DNA from: Clostridia bacterium
Lineage (GTDB): Bacteria; Bacillota; Clostridia; TANB77; UBA1234
DNA: 43,594 nt
NCBI GenBank assembly: GCA_900765095.1
Contig: CAAFRB010000008.1
Coordinates: 1 to 43,594 of the forward strand
Reading direction: 5' to 3'
Below are positions 1 through 9,183 of this stretch, piece by piece. The notes under the pieces are model-generated. The model did no database searches and had not been told where the DNA came from. It saw nothing but the letters and a program-made list of their open reading frames with translations. Position numbers and translations under genes: made by a program. The number at the start of each line of letters is the position of its first letter. Positions within the stretch are counted from its first letter, which is position 1.

Positions 1-2286
1 ATCTTGAGTTAAAGCCCAACCTGCGAACGTATATGCATATTTATCATCATCAGCTTTTGTTGGAGCTGCTGGAGCTGTTGCTTTATCACTTTTTTTAACT
101 TTTTGCTCATCTCCAACTGCAGTTTCACCATTCATAAATTTTACTTTGTATGTAACAACTTCTGGTTCATCAACTGTTGTATCATCATATACGTATCCTT
201 TGATTACAAATATAGCATCTAAGTCGTTCATCATGCTAGCATCGTAAATGTAATCATCATCTAACTCAGATGTGAAATCATCTCTATCTGTGTAAGCTTT
301 TACATATGTAAATTCATCTTTATCTGGATCATATTCTACTAATACAAATTTAATATCTTCAAAATTCTTAGTCTCAAAGTCTACTTTTGTCTTATTTGAA
401 CCAACATATATTGTGCTAGAATCTATTTCATCAAGAACTATTCTTCCTTCTGCAGCTAATGCTTTGGCTTGTTCTACTGTGTATAATGCTTCTATTGTGA
501 TTGAATCACCATTATCAATAAATGCAATTACTTTGCCTTCGTCAGCTTTAGTTAATTTTGTTGTTTCATCTTCATCAATTACATAAGGTGTTTCACTTGC
601 TGATGATGATAAAATTGTAACTTTGTTTTCTTTAACGCCAGAATTTACACCGTCTTCAGCGATTATACCGTATTCTACATTTGTATTTTTTGCTGTTTCC
701 CATACGAAAGCGTAAGAAACTATTGTAGAACCATCCTTATGTGCTAATAATTTTTCTTTGTCAATACCTTTTAAAGCATCTTGACCTGTTGTAATTTCAA
801 CTTCATATCCAACTATATCTTTGTCATCATCTTTAACTTCTGTTATAGTGTATACTTTTGTTGAAGAACTTACTTTATAATCACCAATATAATTGTCATT
901 TAATTTGTCTGTAAGTGTAACAAAGTCATATTCGTCAACTTTACCTTCAGTACCAACAGCTTTAAGTTCAACTATTCTGTCTTTGTTATCGAATTTTGCA
1001 AATACAACTTTACCAGGTTCTAATGCTTCGTAATCAAAGTGTTCCATCTTATCAGCAGTTGTCTTAATTTCATAAGTTTCATTATTTAATTCTATGTATT
1101 TTGTTATACCAGATTTATTAGATTCTTCCCAAACAGTTGGTTTATTTGTTAATACATAGAAGTTACCATCATCAACTTCTTTAACTTCTTCAAATTCAAC
1201 TCTTACAACTTCGCCTAAGAAGTTTAAGAATAATTTTGCATCTTCGTCGAAGTACTTGCTGTCTTTATTTAATTTAGAGAATAGAACTGAAGTCTTCTTA
1301 TCGTTGCTATCGATTTCATATAATCTATCTGTTAAAATGTGTTTGTATTCATCATTATCAACTGTGATAGTATTATCTGTTGTGTTAACATCTTTGAATT
1401 TACCAGTAACTGTATTTCTGCTAACAACATAAAGTTGGTCGTTACTTAATACTGTTATAACGTCACCAGCTTTTAGATCTTCTCTTGTAGACCATTTACC
1501 ATCGATCAATACTAGAGCATCTTCGTTTGTAATTCTTAATACTTTTCCTTCTTCTGTTGTAACTCTTAATGTGTCACTTGACATCTTTGTTTCTTTTACA
1601 ACATAAGATTCAGCAGATTTGAATTCTGTCTTGTAGTCAATATTTTTCTTAGAACCAATTACTGCTACAACATAGTTATCTTTACCAGCTGTTTCGCCCC
1701 AAGTAATAGATTCATCTTCATTTCCGAATACGTATTTATCATCTACAAGTACTGATTTGTAATCAGCTTTTACGTTATCGTCTACTGAAGGTGTTAACAT
1801 TACAACTTCTTTATCTTTTTTGTTGTATAGCATTGATACTTTTCTTCCAAGAACTTCTAAGAATTCTACGTCTTTAGCTAATTCAACTTCACTATGGATA
1901 TCTTTTCCGTCTTTATCAGAAACGTCTATCATAACTTTACCATCTTCAACTTTAACGTAAGTTACGTATACTTCATCATCTTCTGATGTGTATTCGTATT
2001 TGTCGAAAGCTTTATCGATCAAAGTTACTTTGTTCTTATCACTAAGTACAAGACCGTTCTTTTCGCTTTCATCTGTTACATCCCACATTGGAGCTCTTAG
2101 TATGTTCCAAATTAATAGGGCAACATTTCCTCTTATAGCACCTTCTGCATAAGTACCATATTTAATGTCATCTAACAATTTTAATTGTTGAGCCTTGTTA
2201 ATGTAGTTTACAGGCCAAGTTCCTTGCTTTTCAGCTACTGTTTTGTATCCTAAAACTCTAACAGCCATAGTTACAGCTTCTGCGTA
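1..2286 (-). pseudogene. SLH-domain surface protein, 5'-truncated, also cut by left window edge
   Basis: The minus-strand frame is open from 2286 to position 1 (762 codons), but the codon just upstream (2287-2289) is TAG and no start or ribosome-binding site precedes it. The first codons read YAEAVTMAVRVLGY, which aligns with the middle of the second SLH repeat of the intact gene at 3667 (VTYAEATAMVVRALGY). About 127 N-terminal residues, holding the signal peptide and first SLH unit, are therefore missing. The rest resembles a surface protein: acidic, Val/Thr/Lys-rich beta-type segments, and near the left edge an InlB/flg_new-like repeat ending FAGWALTQD. The body shows no stops or frameshifts, so the loss of the 5' end looks recent. 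The first internal Met (2266-2268) lacks a good ribosome-binding site and could not give an exported product. It could be a silent cassette of a rearranging S-layer locus, a dead gene, or an assembly join. Confidence 0.85.
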
Positions 2287-2363
2287 CTAAACTGTGTATT
2301 TCCTTATATTTCTAAGAAGGCAATATTGCAATACCATTTATTTACAATTGAAAGGCGCTGATA

Positions 2364-2408
2364 TTTGTATAGAGATATTGATTTTTGCTCAAAATAAGTT
2401 TATACAAA
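2364..2408. repeat. Inverted repeat upstream of the recombinase
   Basis: TTTGTATA (2364-2371) and TATACAAA (2401-2408) are perfect 8-bp inverted arms in the 200-bp gap between the truncated SLH gene and the recombinase. A palindrome GCAATATTGC lies at about 2320-2329, and TTTACATGTAAA follows the right arm. They could bind a regulator or recombination accessory proteins; the role is inference. Confidence 0.4.
2378..2392 (+). repeat. Left copy of a 15-bp direct repeat flanking the recombinase
   Basis: TTGATTTTTGCTCAA here matches TTGATTTTTGGTCAA at 3587-3601 at 14 of 15 positions, in the same orientation. Each copy has TTGA/TCAA inverted ends, as core sites of tyrosine recombinases often do. 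A possible attachment or crossover site, but short AT-rich matches can arise by chance. Confidence 0.4.
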
Positions 2409-2488
2409 TTTACATGTAAACATTTATTTATTTTTTAAATTTGTGTATTATATGTTACTTGAAGTTTTTGTAAGGGAAGTGTATTAAG

Positions 2489-3523
2489 ATGAGATTGCCA
2501 AATGGTTTTGGCTCGGTGCATAAGTTGCCAGGAAACAGAAGAAAACCATATAGGGTAAGGGTTACAGTTGGATTTAAAAATACGGAAGATAATAGTAAAA
2601 TTCAGGAGTACAAGACTCTGGGATATTATGCAACAAGGGAAGAAGGAATAATTGCACTAGTAAGGTTTAATCAACGTCCATATAATTTAGAGTATAAGGA
2701 CATGACTTTTGAGGATGTGTACAAGGCTTGGAGTATTGAGCATTTTGAAAAGATTGTGTCTTCATCAAAAAGAATATGGGTAGCTGCATATAATCATAGT
2801 ACAGCGTTGTACGGACTAAAATTTAAAGATATTAGAGTAGTGGATTTAGAGAGAACTATTAATAATGCAAATGTTGGAACTGCTACTAAAATTAGGATGA
2901 AAAGTTTGTATAACATGCTGTATAGATACGCTATAAAGAACGAGATAGTAGACAAAAATTATGCAACGTATTGTGAAACTTTGCAAAATGTTAAAAAGAT
3001 TGTTAGAGAGCCATTTTCTGATGATGAGATTAAGCTTTTATGGGATAATTTAGATATTCCATTTGTTGATATGATATTGATAAATATTTATTCAGGTCTT
3101 AGACCTAGAGAGCTAGTCGAAATTAAGTGTGAAAATATTGATTTTAATGAGAATATAATGCGTGGCGGTATAAAAACGGTTGCTGGTAAGAACAGGATAA
3201 TTCCAATTCATAATGTTATTTTGAAGCTGGTGAAAAAAAGATATAACAAGCATAATGAGTATTTGTTTTATAAGGAAAACGGTAATAATATGAATTATGA
3301 TGATTATAGGAATAGGTTTAGAAAGATAATGAATGAGCTAGGATTAAAGCATAAGCCACATGATACTAGGCATACCTTTATAACTAGAGCAAAGCGTTAC
3401 AATGTAAATGAATATATTTTGAAGTTGGTCGTGGGACACAGCATTTCTGATATTACTGAGAATGTCTATACCCATAGGACTACACAGGAAATGCTTGATG
3501 AGATTAATAAAATTAAAAAGTAA
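2489..3523 (+). CDS. Tyrosine recombinase / phage-type integrase
   Basis: A 344-residue site-specific recombinase that cuts and rejoins DNA through a 3'-phosphotyrosine. Residues 1-60 look like an arm-binding domain with several basic residues, about 70-165 like the core-binding SAM-like domain, and 175-344 form the catalytic domain. All catalytic residues can be placed: R205 (SGLRPRE), K229 in the beta-hairpin, H291 and R294 (HDTRH), H317 (GHS) and nucleophile Y327 (VYTHR). The length suits an ICE- or phage-type integrase. The gene stands alone: no excisionase, relaxase or phage genes are visible. It points away from a truncated SLH gene and lies just upstream of an intact one. TTGTGTATTA at 2441-2450 and 3531-3540, and TTGTGTACTA at 3542-3551, flank it and could be arm-type binding sites. 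It may be the remnant of an integrated element or a dedicated S-layer rearrangement recombinase. Confidence 0.93.
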   Translation: MRLPNGFGSVHKLPGNRRKPYRVRVTVGFKNTEDNSKIQEYKTLGYYATREEGIIALVRFNQRPYNLEYKDMTFEDVYKAWSIEHFEKIVSSSKRIWVAAYNHSTALYGLKFKDIRVVDLERTINNANVGTATKIRMKSLYNMLYRYAIKNEIVDKNYATYCETLQNVKKIVREPFSDDEIKLLWDNLDIPFVDMILINIYSGLRPRELVEIKCENIDFNENIMRGGIKTVAGKNRIIPIHNVILKLVKKRYNKHNEYLFYKENGNNMNYDDYRNRFRKIMNELGLKHKPHDTRHTFITRAKRYNVNEYILKLVVGHSISDITENVYTHRTTQEMLDEINKIKK

Positions 3524-3530
3524 AATATAT

Positions 3531-3551
3531 TTGTGTATTATTTGTGTACTA
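3531..3551 (+). repeat. Tandem TTGTGTA repeats after the recombinase
   Basis: TTGTGTATTA (3531-3540) is followed at once by TTGTGTACTA (3542-3551). An exact copy of the first lies upstream of the gene at 2441-2450, and CTGTGTATTT lies at 2292-2301 beside the truncation point. Spacing on both sides of the gene suits integrase arm sites; this is inference from pattern only. Confidence 0.4.
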
Positions 3552-3586
3552 TAAAAATATTCTTTAAAAATGTAGAACTAAAGTAC

Positions 3587-3601
3587 TTGATTTTTGGTCA
3601 A
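3587..3601 (+). repeat. Right copy of the 15-bp direct repeat flanking the recombinase
   Basis: TTGATTTTTGGTCAA, 14 of 15 identical to the copy at 2378-2392 and in the same orientation. It sits between the recombinase stop and the intact SLH gene. Confidence 0.4.
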
Positions 3602-3666
3602 TAATATTGTAATAAAGTTACTAATAATATATAATATTCGAAGTAAAGGAATGGAGGAGAATGTAC

Positions 3667-5631
3667 ATGAATAAAAAAATTTTGTTTATTTGTACAATTG
3701 TTATTTTATGTATTGGTAGCGTTGCTAACGCTGCTACAACTTTTAGTGATGTCAAGAATACTAAGTATGCAGAGGCGGTTGAGAATCTTGTTTCATTCAA
3801 AATAATTAATGGTTTTGAGGATAACACTTTTAGACCAAAAGACAATGTTACAAGAACACAGCTTTCTAAGATGCTCGTGGTTTCTATGGGATTAGAGAGT
3901 GAGGTTACTTCTGCGGGTAAGAAATTTTTGAATTTCAAAGATGTCTTAAGCAGTTATTGGGGATATGGTTACATAAAAGTTGCATCGGATAAACAGCTTG
4001 TAAATGGTTATACAGATGGCACTTTTAAACCTGAAGGTACAGTAACTTATGCTGAGGCTACAGCAATGGTGGTTAGAGCATTAGGTTATGAAGATGTTAT
4101 TAAGAAGAGTTCGCTTGTGTGGCCGAACAATTATATGACTTATGCAAACGACAATTTAAAGCTATTTGATGGAATCGGCACATTTAAGGCTGATGATCCA
4201 GCACCACGTGGCGATATAGCTTTGCTTTTGTGGAATGCTTTGAGAACAGGTGTATGTGATATAGTTGGTGAAAATTCAAACGGTTTGATATATGGTCAAG
4301 GTACTCCTATGATGACAGAGTATTTGGGATATGTATACATAAAGAATGCAGATATTTCAAAGATTGAATTCGATGATGAATTGAAAACAGCTGAAGTTAC
4401 TTTAAAGACTGCAAACAAAGAAACTTATAAATTCACTTTTGATGTTGATGACGTTTTGGAGATGTATGGAAGAAAGGTAACGGTTCTTCTTGAAAAAGAA
4501 ACTAATAAGATATTGTCTTTAACTCAAACTGATGAATATACTGCTTTAAAAGGTGAAATTACTAGAGTTTCAAACACAAAGATTTATTTATCAAATAGAA
4601 AGATTGGATATAAACTTCCAAAAGAAGATAATATATTATTAGTTGGTATTGATGATATATCTGATGCTGTTGAAGCAACTATTTTATTAGATGGTGCAAC
4701 ACCAGTATATTGTATATGCAGAGGTGCTACAGATGTTAATGTGGGTATAGTTGTTGACACCAAAGCACAAGTTGACGATTATAAAGAAACTGGTATTAAA
4801 GTTAGAGATGTTGGTTCTACTAAAGGTGGCACTAGCTACTTATTGGCAGATGACGAACTAAAGATATCTAAGAATGATACTATCTTGTACTACATTAATG
4901 CAGATGATATGCTTGTTGTTTTAAGAATGATTGATGAGGCAGATGCTAGTGATGTTGTAAGTCTTACTAAGAATTCAATCAAAGCAAATAAAACTTCATA
5001 TAAATTTGAGGATAGTGATGAATATTCTGTTATTTTTGTCGGAAGTAGTAAGCTTACAAGTAAGAAATTAACTGATATAGACGAAGCTTTCGATGCTGTA
5101 AATATTGTTGTTTACAATGGTCATACATATATTTTTGTATTCCAAGATGCTGGAGGGGATGATATAGACCCTGACGTAAGAGATGCATATAAAGAATTAA
5201 GAACAACTATAGAAGATGCTTTGGATGATTATGATGAAGAAGATTACACTCAAGCGTCTTATTTGAAATTTATGAGAGCTATTTATGCAGGTCAAAAACT
5301 AAATTATGAAACAAAGCTTGCAGACCTTGAAAAGGCCGTGACAAAAATCGAGGATGCAATTAATGAGTTGGAGGAAGTAGCAGGAAAAACTGAAAAGAAA
5401 GTGGTCAAAGCGAAAAAGTTGTTAAGAGAGCTTATAGATCAAGCCGATGAGATAATAGATGATGATAATGATTACACAACAAAGACATATGATTTGTTCT
5501 TGGAAGCTTATGATGTTGCTGACACATTATTAGATTCTAGCAAGGCTAAGTTAGCGGATTTGACAGACGCTTACGATGAATTGGAAGATGCAATTGATGG
5601 ACTGAAAATAAAATCAAGTAGTAAAAATTAA
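3667..5631 (+). CDS. Secreted SLH-domain (S-layer) protein with C-terminal FIVAR-like helical repeats
   Basis: A 654-residue exported surface protein expected to bind cell-wall polymer through its SLH domains. The start is set at ATG 3667: GGAGG at 3653-3657 lies 9 bases before it, while the ATG at 3661 is too close. Residues 1-23 form a signal peptide ending in ANA. SLH unit 1 covers about 25-70 (FSDVKNTKYAEAVENLVSF, then DNTFRPKDNVTRTQ), unit 2 about 88-145 (GYTDGTFKPEGTVTYAEA) and a weaker unit 3 about 150-200. A middle beta-rich region has no recognised domain. Two C-terminal helical repeats, ending in EKAVTKIEDAINEL and TDAYDELEDAIDGL, look like FIVAR motifs. The Ca2+-ATPase gene follows after 15 bases, so the two are probably co-transcribed. 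It is homologous to the truncated minus-strand gene at 1-2286. Confidence 0.9.
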   Translation: MNKKILFICTIVILCIGSVANAATTFSDVKNTKYAEAVENLVSFKIINGFEDNTFRPKDNVTRTQLSKMLVVSMGLESEVTSAGKKFLNFKDVLSSYWGYGYIKVASDKQLVNGYTDGTFKPEGTVTYAEATAMVVRALGYEDVIKKSSLVWPNNYMTYANDNLKLFDGIGTFKADDPAPRGDIALLLWNALRTGVCDIVGENSNGLIYGQGTPMMTEYLGYVYIKNADISKIEFDDELKTAEVTLKTANKETYKFTFDVDDVLEMYGRKVTVLLEKETNKILSLTQTDEYTALKGEITRVSNTKIYLSNRKIGYKLPKEDNILLVGIDDISDAVEATILLDGATPVYCICRGATDVNVGIVVDTKAQVDDYKETGIKVRDVGSTKGGTSYLLADDELKISKNDTILYYINADDMLVVLRMIDEADASDVVSLTKNSIKANKTSYKFEDSDEYSVIFVGSSKLTSKKLTDIDEAFDAVNIVVYNGHTYIFVFQDAGGDDIDPDVRDAYKELRTTIEDALDDYDEEDYTQASYLKFMRAIYAGQKLNYETKLADLEKAVTKIEDAINELEEVAGKTEKKVVKAKKLLRELIDQADEIIDDDNDYTTKTYDLFLEAYDVADTLLDSSKAKLADLTDAYDELEDAIDGLKIKSSSKN

Positions 5632-5646
5632 AGAGGAGGATCTTTG

Positions 5647-8352
5647 ATGGACGAAAACAAAGAGTGGTATTCACTTTCTACAGAAGAAGTAAAAAGTAAG
5701 TTAAATACCGATATTGAAAAAGGTTTGGAAAATGATGAGGTAGAAAAAAGAAGAATACAATATGGAAAAAATGAAATTGTTTCAAAGAATAAGAAACCAA
5801 TTTGGAAGATGATACTTGAACAATTTACTGATTTTATGATTATAGTATTGATTATTGCTGCAATTGTATCAGGTGTTGTAAATCATGAGTTTACTGATTC
5901 AATAATTATATTGGTAATAGTAGTATTAAATGCAATAATTGGTGTTGTTCAGGAAATAAAAGCTCAAAAATCTCTAGATTCTTTAAAGGAACTTAGTGCA
6001 CCGCATTGTAAAGTTGTAAGAAACGGTGAAGTTATTAATATTGAATCTAAAGAATTGGTGCCAGGCGATATTGTGATATTGGAAACAGGTGATAACGTAC
6101 CTGCAGATTTGAGAATTATTGAGGCTGTAAATCTTAAGATACAAGAAGCTGCTTTGACTGGTGAATCTGTTCCAGTCGAAAAAAGTGTTGATGTGTTGAA
6201 AGATGAAAAGGTAGGATTGGGAGATAGAGTAAACTGTGCTTTTTCTTCTAGCTTGGTAACTTATGGTAGAGGTAAGGGAATTGTAGTGTCTACTGGTATG
6301 GAAACTGAAGTTGGTAAGATTGCTAAAATGTTAGATGAAGTTGATGACAGTGAAACTCCATTAAAACGTAGATTAGAAGCATTAGGAAAGACTTTGGGAA
6401 TAGCAGCATTAGTGATATGTGCTTTAATATTTGCTGTTGGTTTCTTCATATACAAAAGGGATTGGATAGAAATGTTTATGACAGCTGTTAGCTTAGCTGT
6501 TGCGGCTATACCAGAAGGTTTGCCTGCAATTTCTACTATTGTTTTATCAATAGGTGTACAAAGAATGGTAAAGAGAAATGCAATTATTCGTACATTACCT
6601 TCAGTAGAAACTTTGGGAAGTGCCACTGTTATATGTTCAGATAAGACAGGAACATTAACACAAAATAGAATGACTGTTGAAAAGATTTTCTGTGATAACA
6701 AGGTTTTTGGAACAGATTATAAAGAAAAAGAAGATAACGAACAATACAAACTATTATTGGACTGTATGATACTTTGCAACGATACAAAACTAAAAAAAGA
6801 TGGCGAAAAATATGTAACAACGGGTGATCCAACAGAAACTGCTTTAGTTGATTTAGGATTAAAGAGCAATGTAGTAAAAGCCGAATTAGACGATGAGTTT
6901 AAACGTGTTGAGGAAATACCTTTTGATTCAGAAAGAAAGCTTATGACTACTGTACATGATAGAAACGGTAAGCTTGTAGTATTTACCAAAGGCGGTGTAG
7001 ACGAATTACTTGCCAAATGTTCAAAGATTCGTTTAAATGGTGAAGATGTACCATTGACTCAAGAAAACATAGACATGATTTTAGCAACTAATGAACAATT
7101 TGCACTTTGTGCATTAAGAGTTTTAGCAATGGCTTATAAGAATATAGATCAAATCCCTGAAAAAGCTGACATGAATTCATTAGAAAGTAATTTAACATAT
7201 ATAGGTATGGTCGGAATGATAGATCCTGCTAGGCCAGAAGTTAAAGAGGCTGTTGCAAAATGTAGAACAGCAGGAATCAGACCAGTAATGATAACAGGTG
7301 ACCACAAGATTACTGCTGTGGCAATTGCAAAAGAGATTGGAATATTAAGAGAAGGCGATGAGGCAATAACAGGTGCTGAGTTGCAAGAAATGTCACAAGA
7401 AGAATTAGAGAAAAACGTTCAGAAATATTCAGTATATGCACGTGTTTCACCAGAACACAAAGTTAGAATAGTTAACGCTTGGAAATCTCATGATGAAGTT
7501 GTAGCAATGACTGGTGATGGTGTAAATGACGCACCAGCATTAAAATCAGCAGATATAGGTGCTGCAATGGGTATTGTTGGTACAGATGTTGCCAAAGAGG
7601 CTGCTGATGTTGTCTTAACAGATGATAACTTTGCAACTATAGTTTCAGCAGTAGAAGAGGGAAGAAGAATATATGATAACATATTGAAAGCAGTTGCATA
7701 CCTTCTATCGGCTAATATTGGTGAGATAATAACACTATTTGTAGCTACAATGTTTGGATGGCTTATTGAGCCATTGTTACCAATACACATACTATGGATT
7801 AACTTGGTAACAGACAGTTTGCCAGCTCTAGCGTTGAGCGTTGATCCTGCTGAAAAGAATATAATGAATAGAAAGCCAAAGAAAAACAAAAATGTATTTA
7901 CAAAAGGAATGATTTGGAGAATTATATATCAAGGTGTTATGATAGGTGGACTTACACTTCTTGCATTTGCACTAGGTTGTGGATTCAATTTTAACAGTAT
8001 AGTAGATACAGAAGGTAATATAACACAAATTGGTGTAACTGCACAAACAATGGCATTTGCAGTACTTGCACTTAGTGAATTAGTTCATGTATTCAATTTG
8101 CGTTCAAATAAAGAGTCAATATTTAAAGTTGGATTATTAACTAATAAAATATTACTAGGAGCAATTGCTATATCTGCTTCTTTGATGTTAATAGTTTTAA
8201 ATATTCCGGTGCTACATGGCATTTTTGAAATAAGTAGCTTGACATTGAGAGAAGTAGGAATAGTAACACTTCTATCATTTGCACCACTTATAGTTGTCGA
8301 AATATTTAAATTATTCAAAATAAACACTTCAAAAGAAGAAAATGAAGAATAA
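5647..8352 (+). CDS. Calcium-transporting P-type ATPase (type II, SERCA/PMCA-like)
   Basis: A 901-residue membrane pump that exports Ca2+ using ATP. ATG 5647 is chosen over TTG 5644 because GAGGAGGA (5633-5640) is then 6 bases away. In order: cation ATPase N-terminal domain; two membrane helices at about 60-105; actuator with LTGES near 171; IPEGLP near 289 in helix M4; phosphorylation motif CSDKTGTLT with the aspartate near 332; KGG nucleotide-binding motif; DPARPEVKEAV; TGDGVNDAP hinge; then six C-terminal helices. Calcium ligands expected from SERCA appear present: Glu in PEGLP, Asn and Glu in SANIGEI of M5, NLVTD in M6, and a Glu in LALSELVHVF of M8. Both calcium sites may therefore be kept, unlike the single-site Listeria pump LMCA1; this is inference. 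It follows an SLH gene and is closed by a strong terminator. Confidence 0.93.
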   Translation: MDENKEWYSLSTEEVKSKLNTDIEKGLENDEVEKRRIQYGKNEIVSKNKKPIWKMILEQFTDFMIIVLIIAAIVSGVVNHEFTDSIIILVIVVLNAIIGVVQEIKAQKSLDSLKELSAPHCKVVRNGEVINIESKELVPGDIVILETGDNVPADLRIIEAVNLKIQEAALTGESVPVEKSVDVLKDEKVGLGDRVNCAFSSSLVTYGRGKGIVVSTGMETEVGKIAKMLDEVDDSETPLKRRLEALGKTLGIAALVICALIFAVGFFIYKRDWIEMFMTAVSLAVAAIPEGLPAISTIVLSIGVQRMVKRNAIIRTLPSVETLGSATVICSDKTGTLTQNRMTVEKIFCDNKVFGTDYKEKEDNEQYKLLLDCMILCNDTKLKKDGEKYVTTGDPTETALVDLGLKSNVVKAELDDEFKRVEEIPFDSERKLMTTVHDRNGKLVVFTKGGVDELLAKCSKIRLNGEDVPLTQENIDMILATNEQFALCALRVLAMAYKNIDQIPEKADMNSLESNLTYIGMVGMIDPARPEVKEAVAKCRTAGIRPVMITGDHKITAVAIAKEIGILREGDEAITGAELQEMSQEELEKNVQKYSVYARVSPEHKVRIVNAWKSHDEVVAMTGDGVNDAPALKSADIGAAMGIVGTDVAKEAADVVLTDDNFATIVSAVEEGRRIYDNILKAVAYLLSANIGEIITLFVATMFGWLIEPLLPIHILWINLVTDSLPALALSVDPAEKNIMNRKPKKNKNVFTKGMIWRIIYQGVMIGGLTLLAFALGCGFNFNSIVDTEGNITQIGVTAQTMAFAVLALSELVHVFNLRSNKESIFKVGLLTNKILLGAIAISASLMLIVLNIPVLHGIFEISSLTLREVGIVTLLSFAPLIVVEIFKLFKINTSKEENEE

Positions 8353-8370
8353 TTTTGATTAATCCAAGAA

Positions 8371-8400
8371 AGACTGAAAACCTCTAGTTTTCAGTCTTTC
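8371..8400 (+). terminator. Rho-independent terminator after the Ca2+-ATPase
   Basis: AGACTGAAAAC (8371-8381) pairs perfectly with GTTTTCAGTCT (8387-8397) around a 5-base loop, followed by TTC. It ends the SLH/ATPase transcript. Confidence 0.8.
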
Positions 8401-8441
8401 AGCTTTCGAGAGGCTTCAATAGGAAGAAAAATTAATACATG

Positions 8442-8478
8442 AAAGGTTGCAAATTTGTTACTTTCTTATTGCATAAAA
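8442..8478 (+). repeat. 37-bp dispersed repeat, copy 1
   Basis: This 37-bp block begins AAAGGTTGCAAATTTGTTAC. It recurs in inverted orientation at 10474-10509 with 33 of 37 positions matching. It abuts the terminator of the minus-strand gene at 8510. Confidence 0.6.
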
Positions 8479-8479
8479 A

Positions 8480-8502
8480 AGGACAGGAAAAAATCCTGTC
8501 CT
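8480..8502 (-). terminator. Terminator of the 8510-8896 gene
   Basis: Read on the minus strand, AGGACAGGA and TCCTGTCCT form a perfect 9-bp stem with a 5-base loop, followed by a run of six T. It closes the gene whose stop is 8 bases upstream. Confidence 0.85.
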
Positions 8503-8509
8503 CTAACCA

Positions 8510-8896
8510 TTACGGACTCAGTAACTCGTCAACTTCTTCAAGCTTTCGCTCAAAGAGTTCTTTTGCCTTCGACATCGTCTCGCTTACGTAGACGACGTCA
8601 CCGAATGTGTAAGAACTCTTCATGAGTAAGAGCTTGTAGCACATGTCGATTTGTGATATCATGTGCAAAATGTTACTATCGTCCTTTTCCAACGTACAGT
8701 CTCCGATCAAGGCATACTTGCTGAATTTAGGCTTTAAAAGCGTAAGCTCGAGGTTAGAGTTTTCGCTGAGCCTAATGTTGGAAAGTTCGGTGAGAAACTT
8801 TTCAATTTGCGTGATTGCACGACGCAAATTCCGTGCCATCTTTTCGGCATCCTCGATGCTGAGAGCAACGTTCTTCGTATTCAATACTGATTCCAT
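8510..8896 (-). CDS. Hypothetical helical protein in a higher-G+C single-gene cassette
   Basis: A 128-residue protein I do not recognise. It has no signal peptide, membrane helix or Cys/His cluster. Residues 14-45 (IEDAEKMARNLRRAITQIEKF) and 105-128 are amphipathic helices with coiled-coil character; a central part (about 60-80) may be beta. It is supported as a gene by AGGAGGG 8-9 bases before ATG 8896, a perfect consensus promoter and a dedicated hairpin terminator. Its composition differs from its neighbours: a 60-base stretch at 8581-8640 is 28/60 G+C, against 18/60 for a stretch inside the PHP gene. It shares promoter and upstream sequence blocks with the kinase cassette at 10621-11280, which suggests a common origin and shared regulation. 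Function unknown. Confidence 0.75.
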   Translation of the reverse strand: MESVLNTKNVALSIEDAEKMARNLRRAITQIEKFLTELSNIRLSENSNLELTLLKPKFSKYALIGDCTLEKDDSNILHMISQIDMCYKLLLMKSSYTFGDVVYVSETMSKAKELFERKLEEVDELLSP

Positions 8897-8944
8897 AATT
8901 ACACCCTCCTAAAATTAAAAAGTCGGTCGAATGGGTAATGCAAT

Positions 8945-8983
8945 TTACATAATAATTATACAGGATAAGAAGCAATTTGTCAA
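8945..8983 (-). promoter_or_regulatory. Perfect sigma-A promoter with shared palindromic operator candidate
   Basis: On the minus strand TTGACA (8978-8983) is followed after exactly 17 bases by TATAAT (8955-8960). The -10 box lies inside an 18-bp block (8945-8962) that recurs with one mismatch at 11315-11332, also over the -10 of another cassette. The block holds the palindrome ATAAT-N-ATTAT, a plausible repressor site. Confidence 0.8.
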
Positions 8984-9081
8984 CAAAAAGCTTATAAATA
9001 AGTAAAAACACGTCGACATGAGTAGACAAAATAATGTACAAGAATGCAAAATAATACAAAAATTAACCAATAATAACAAAA

Positions 9082-9148
9082 AAGATTTTCTTCCTTTCGA
9101 CCATCGAGAGTTTTCGACTGAAAGTAAGAAAATCTCTAGTATAAAAAA
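9082..9148 (+). repeat. Dispersed ~65-bp palindromic repeat, copy 1
   Basis: AGATTTTCTTCCTTTC near the left end pairs with GAAAGTAAGAAAATCT near the right end, a 16-bp stem with one mismatch, enclosing TCGAGAGTTTTCGAC. The core and arms recur at 11864-11930 and, inverted and more diverged, at 31454-31517. It resembles a MITE-like or REP-like element. Confidence 0.7.
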
Positions 9149-9183
9149 CAAAAAATTGAATAGTGGCGAACTAGTTACTATTC

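Noticed and set aside
3621..3938. Minus-strand ORF over the start of the intact SLH gene, considered as the missing head of the truncated gene
   Set aside because: Its translation has no SLH features; it is the antisense of the signal peptide and first SLH unit.
2287..8400. Prophage or integrative conjugative element
   Set aside because: Apart from the recombinase there are no phage, relaxase, replication or excisionase genes; the neighbours are ordinary chromosome.
8643..8912. Plus-strand ORF opposite the 8510-8896 gene
   Set aside because: The minus-strand gene has promoter, ribosome-binding site and terminator; this one has none.
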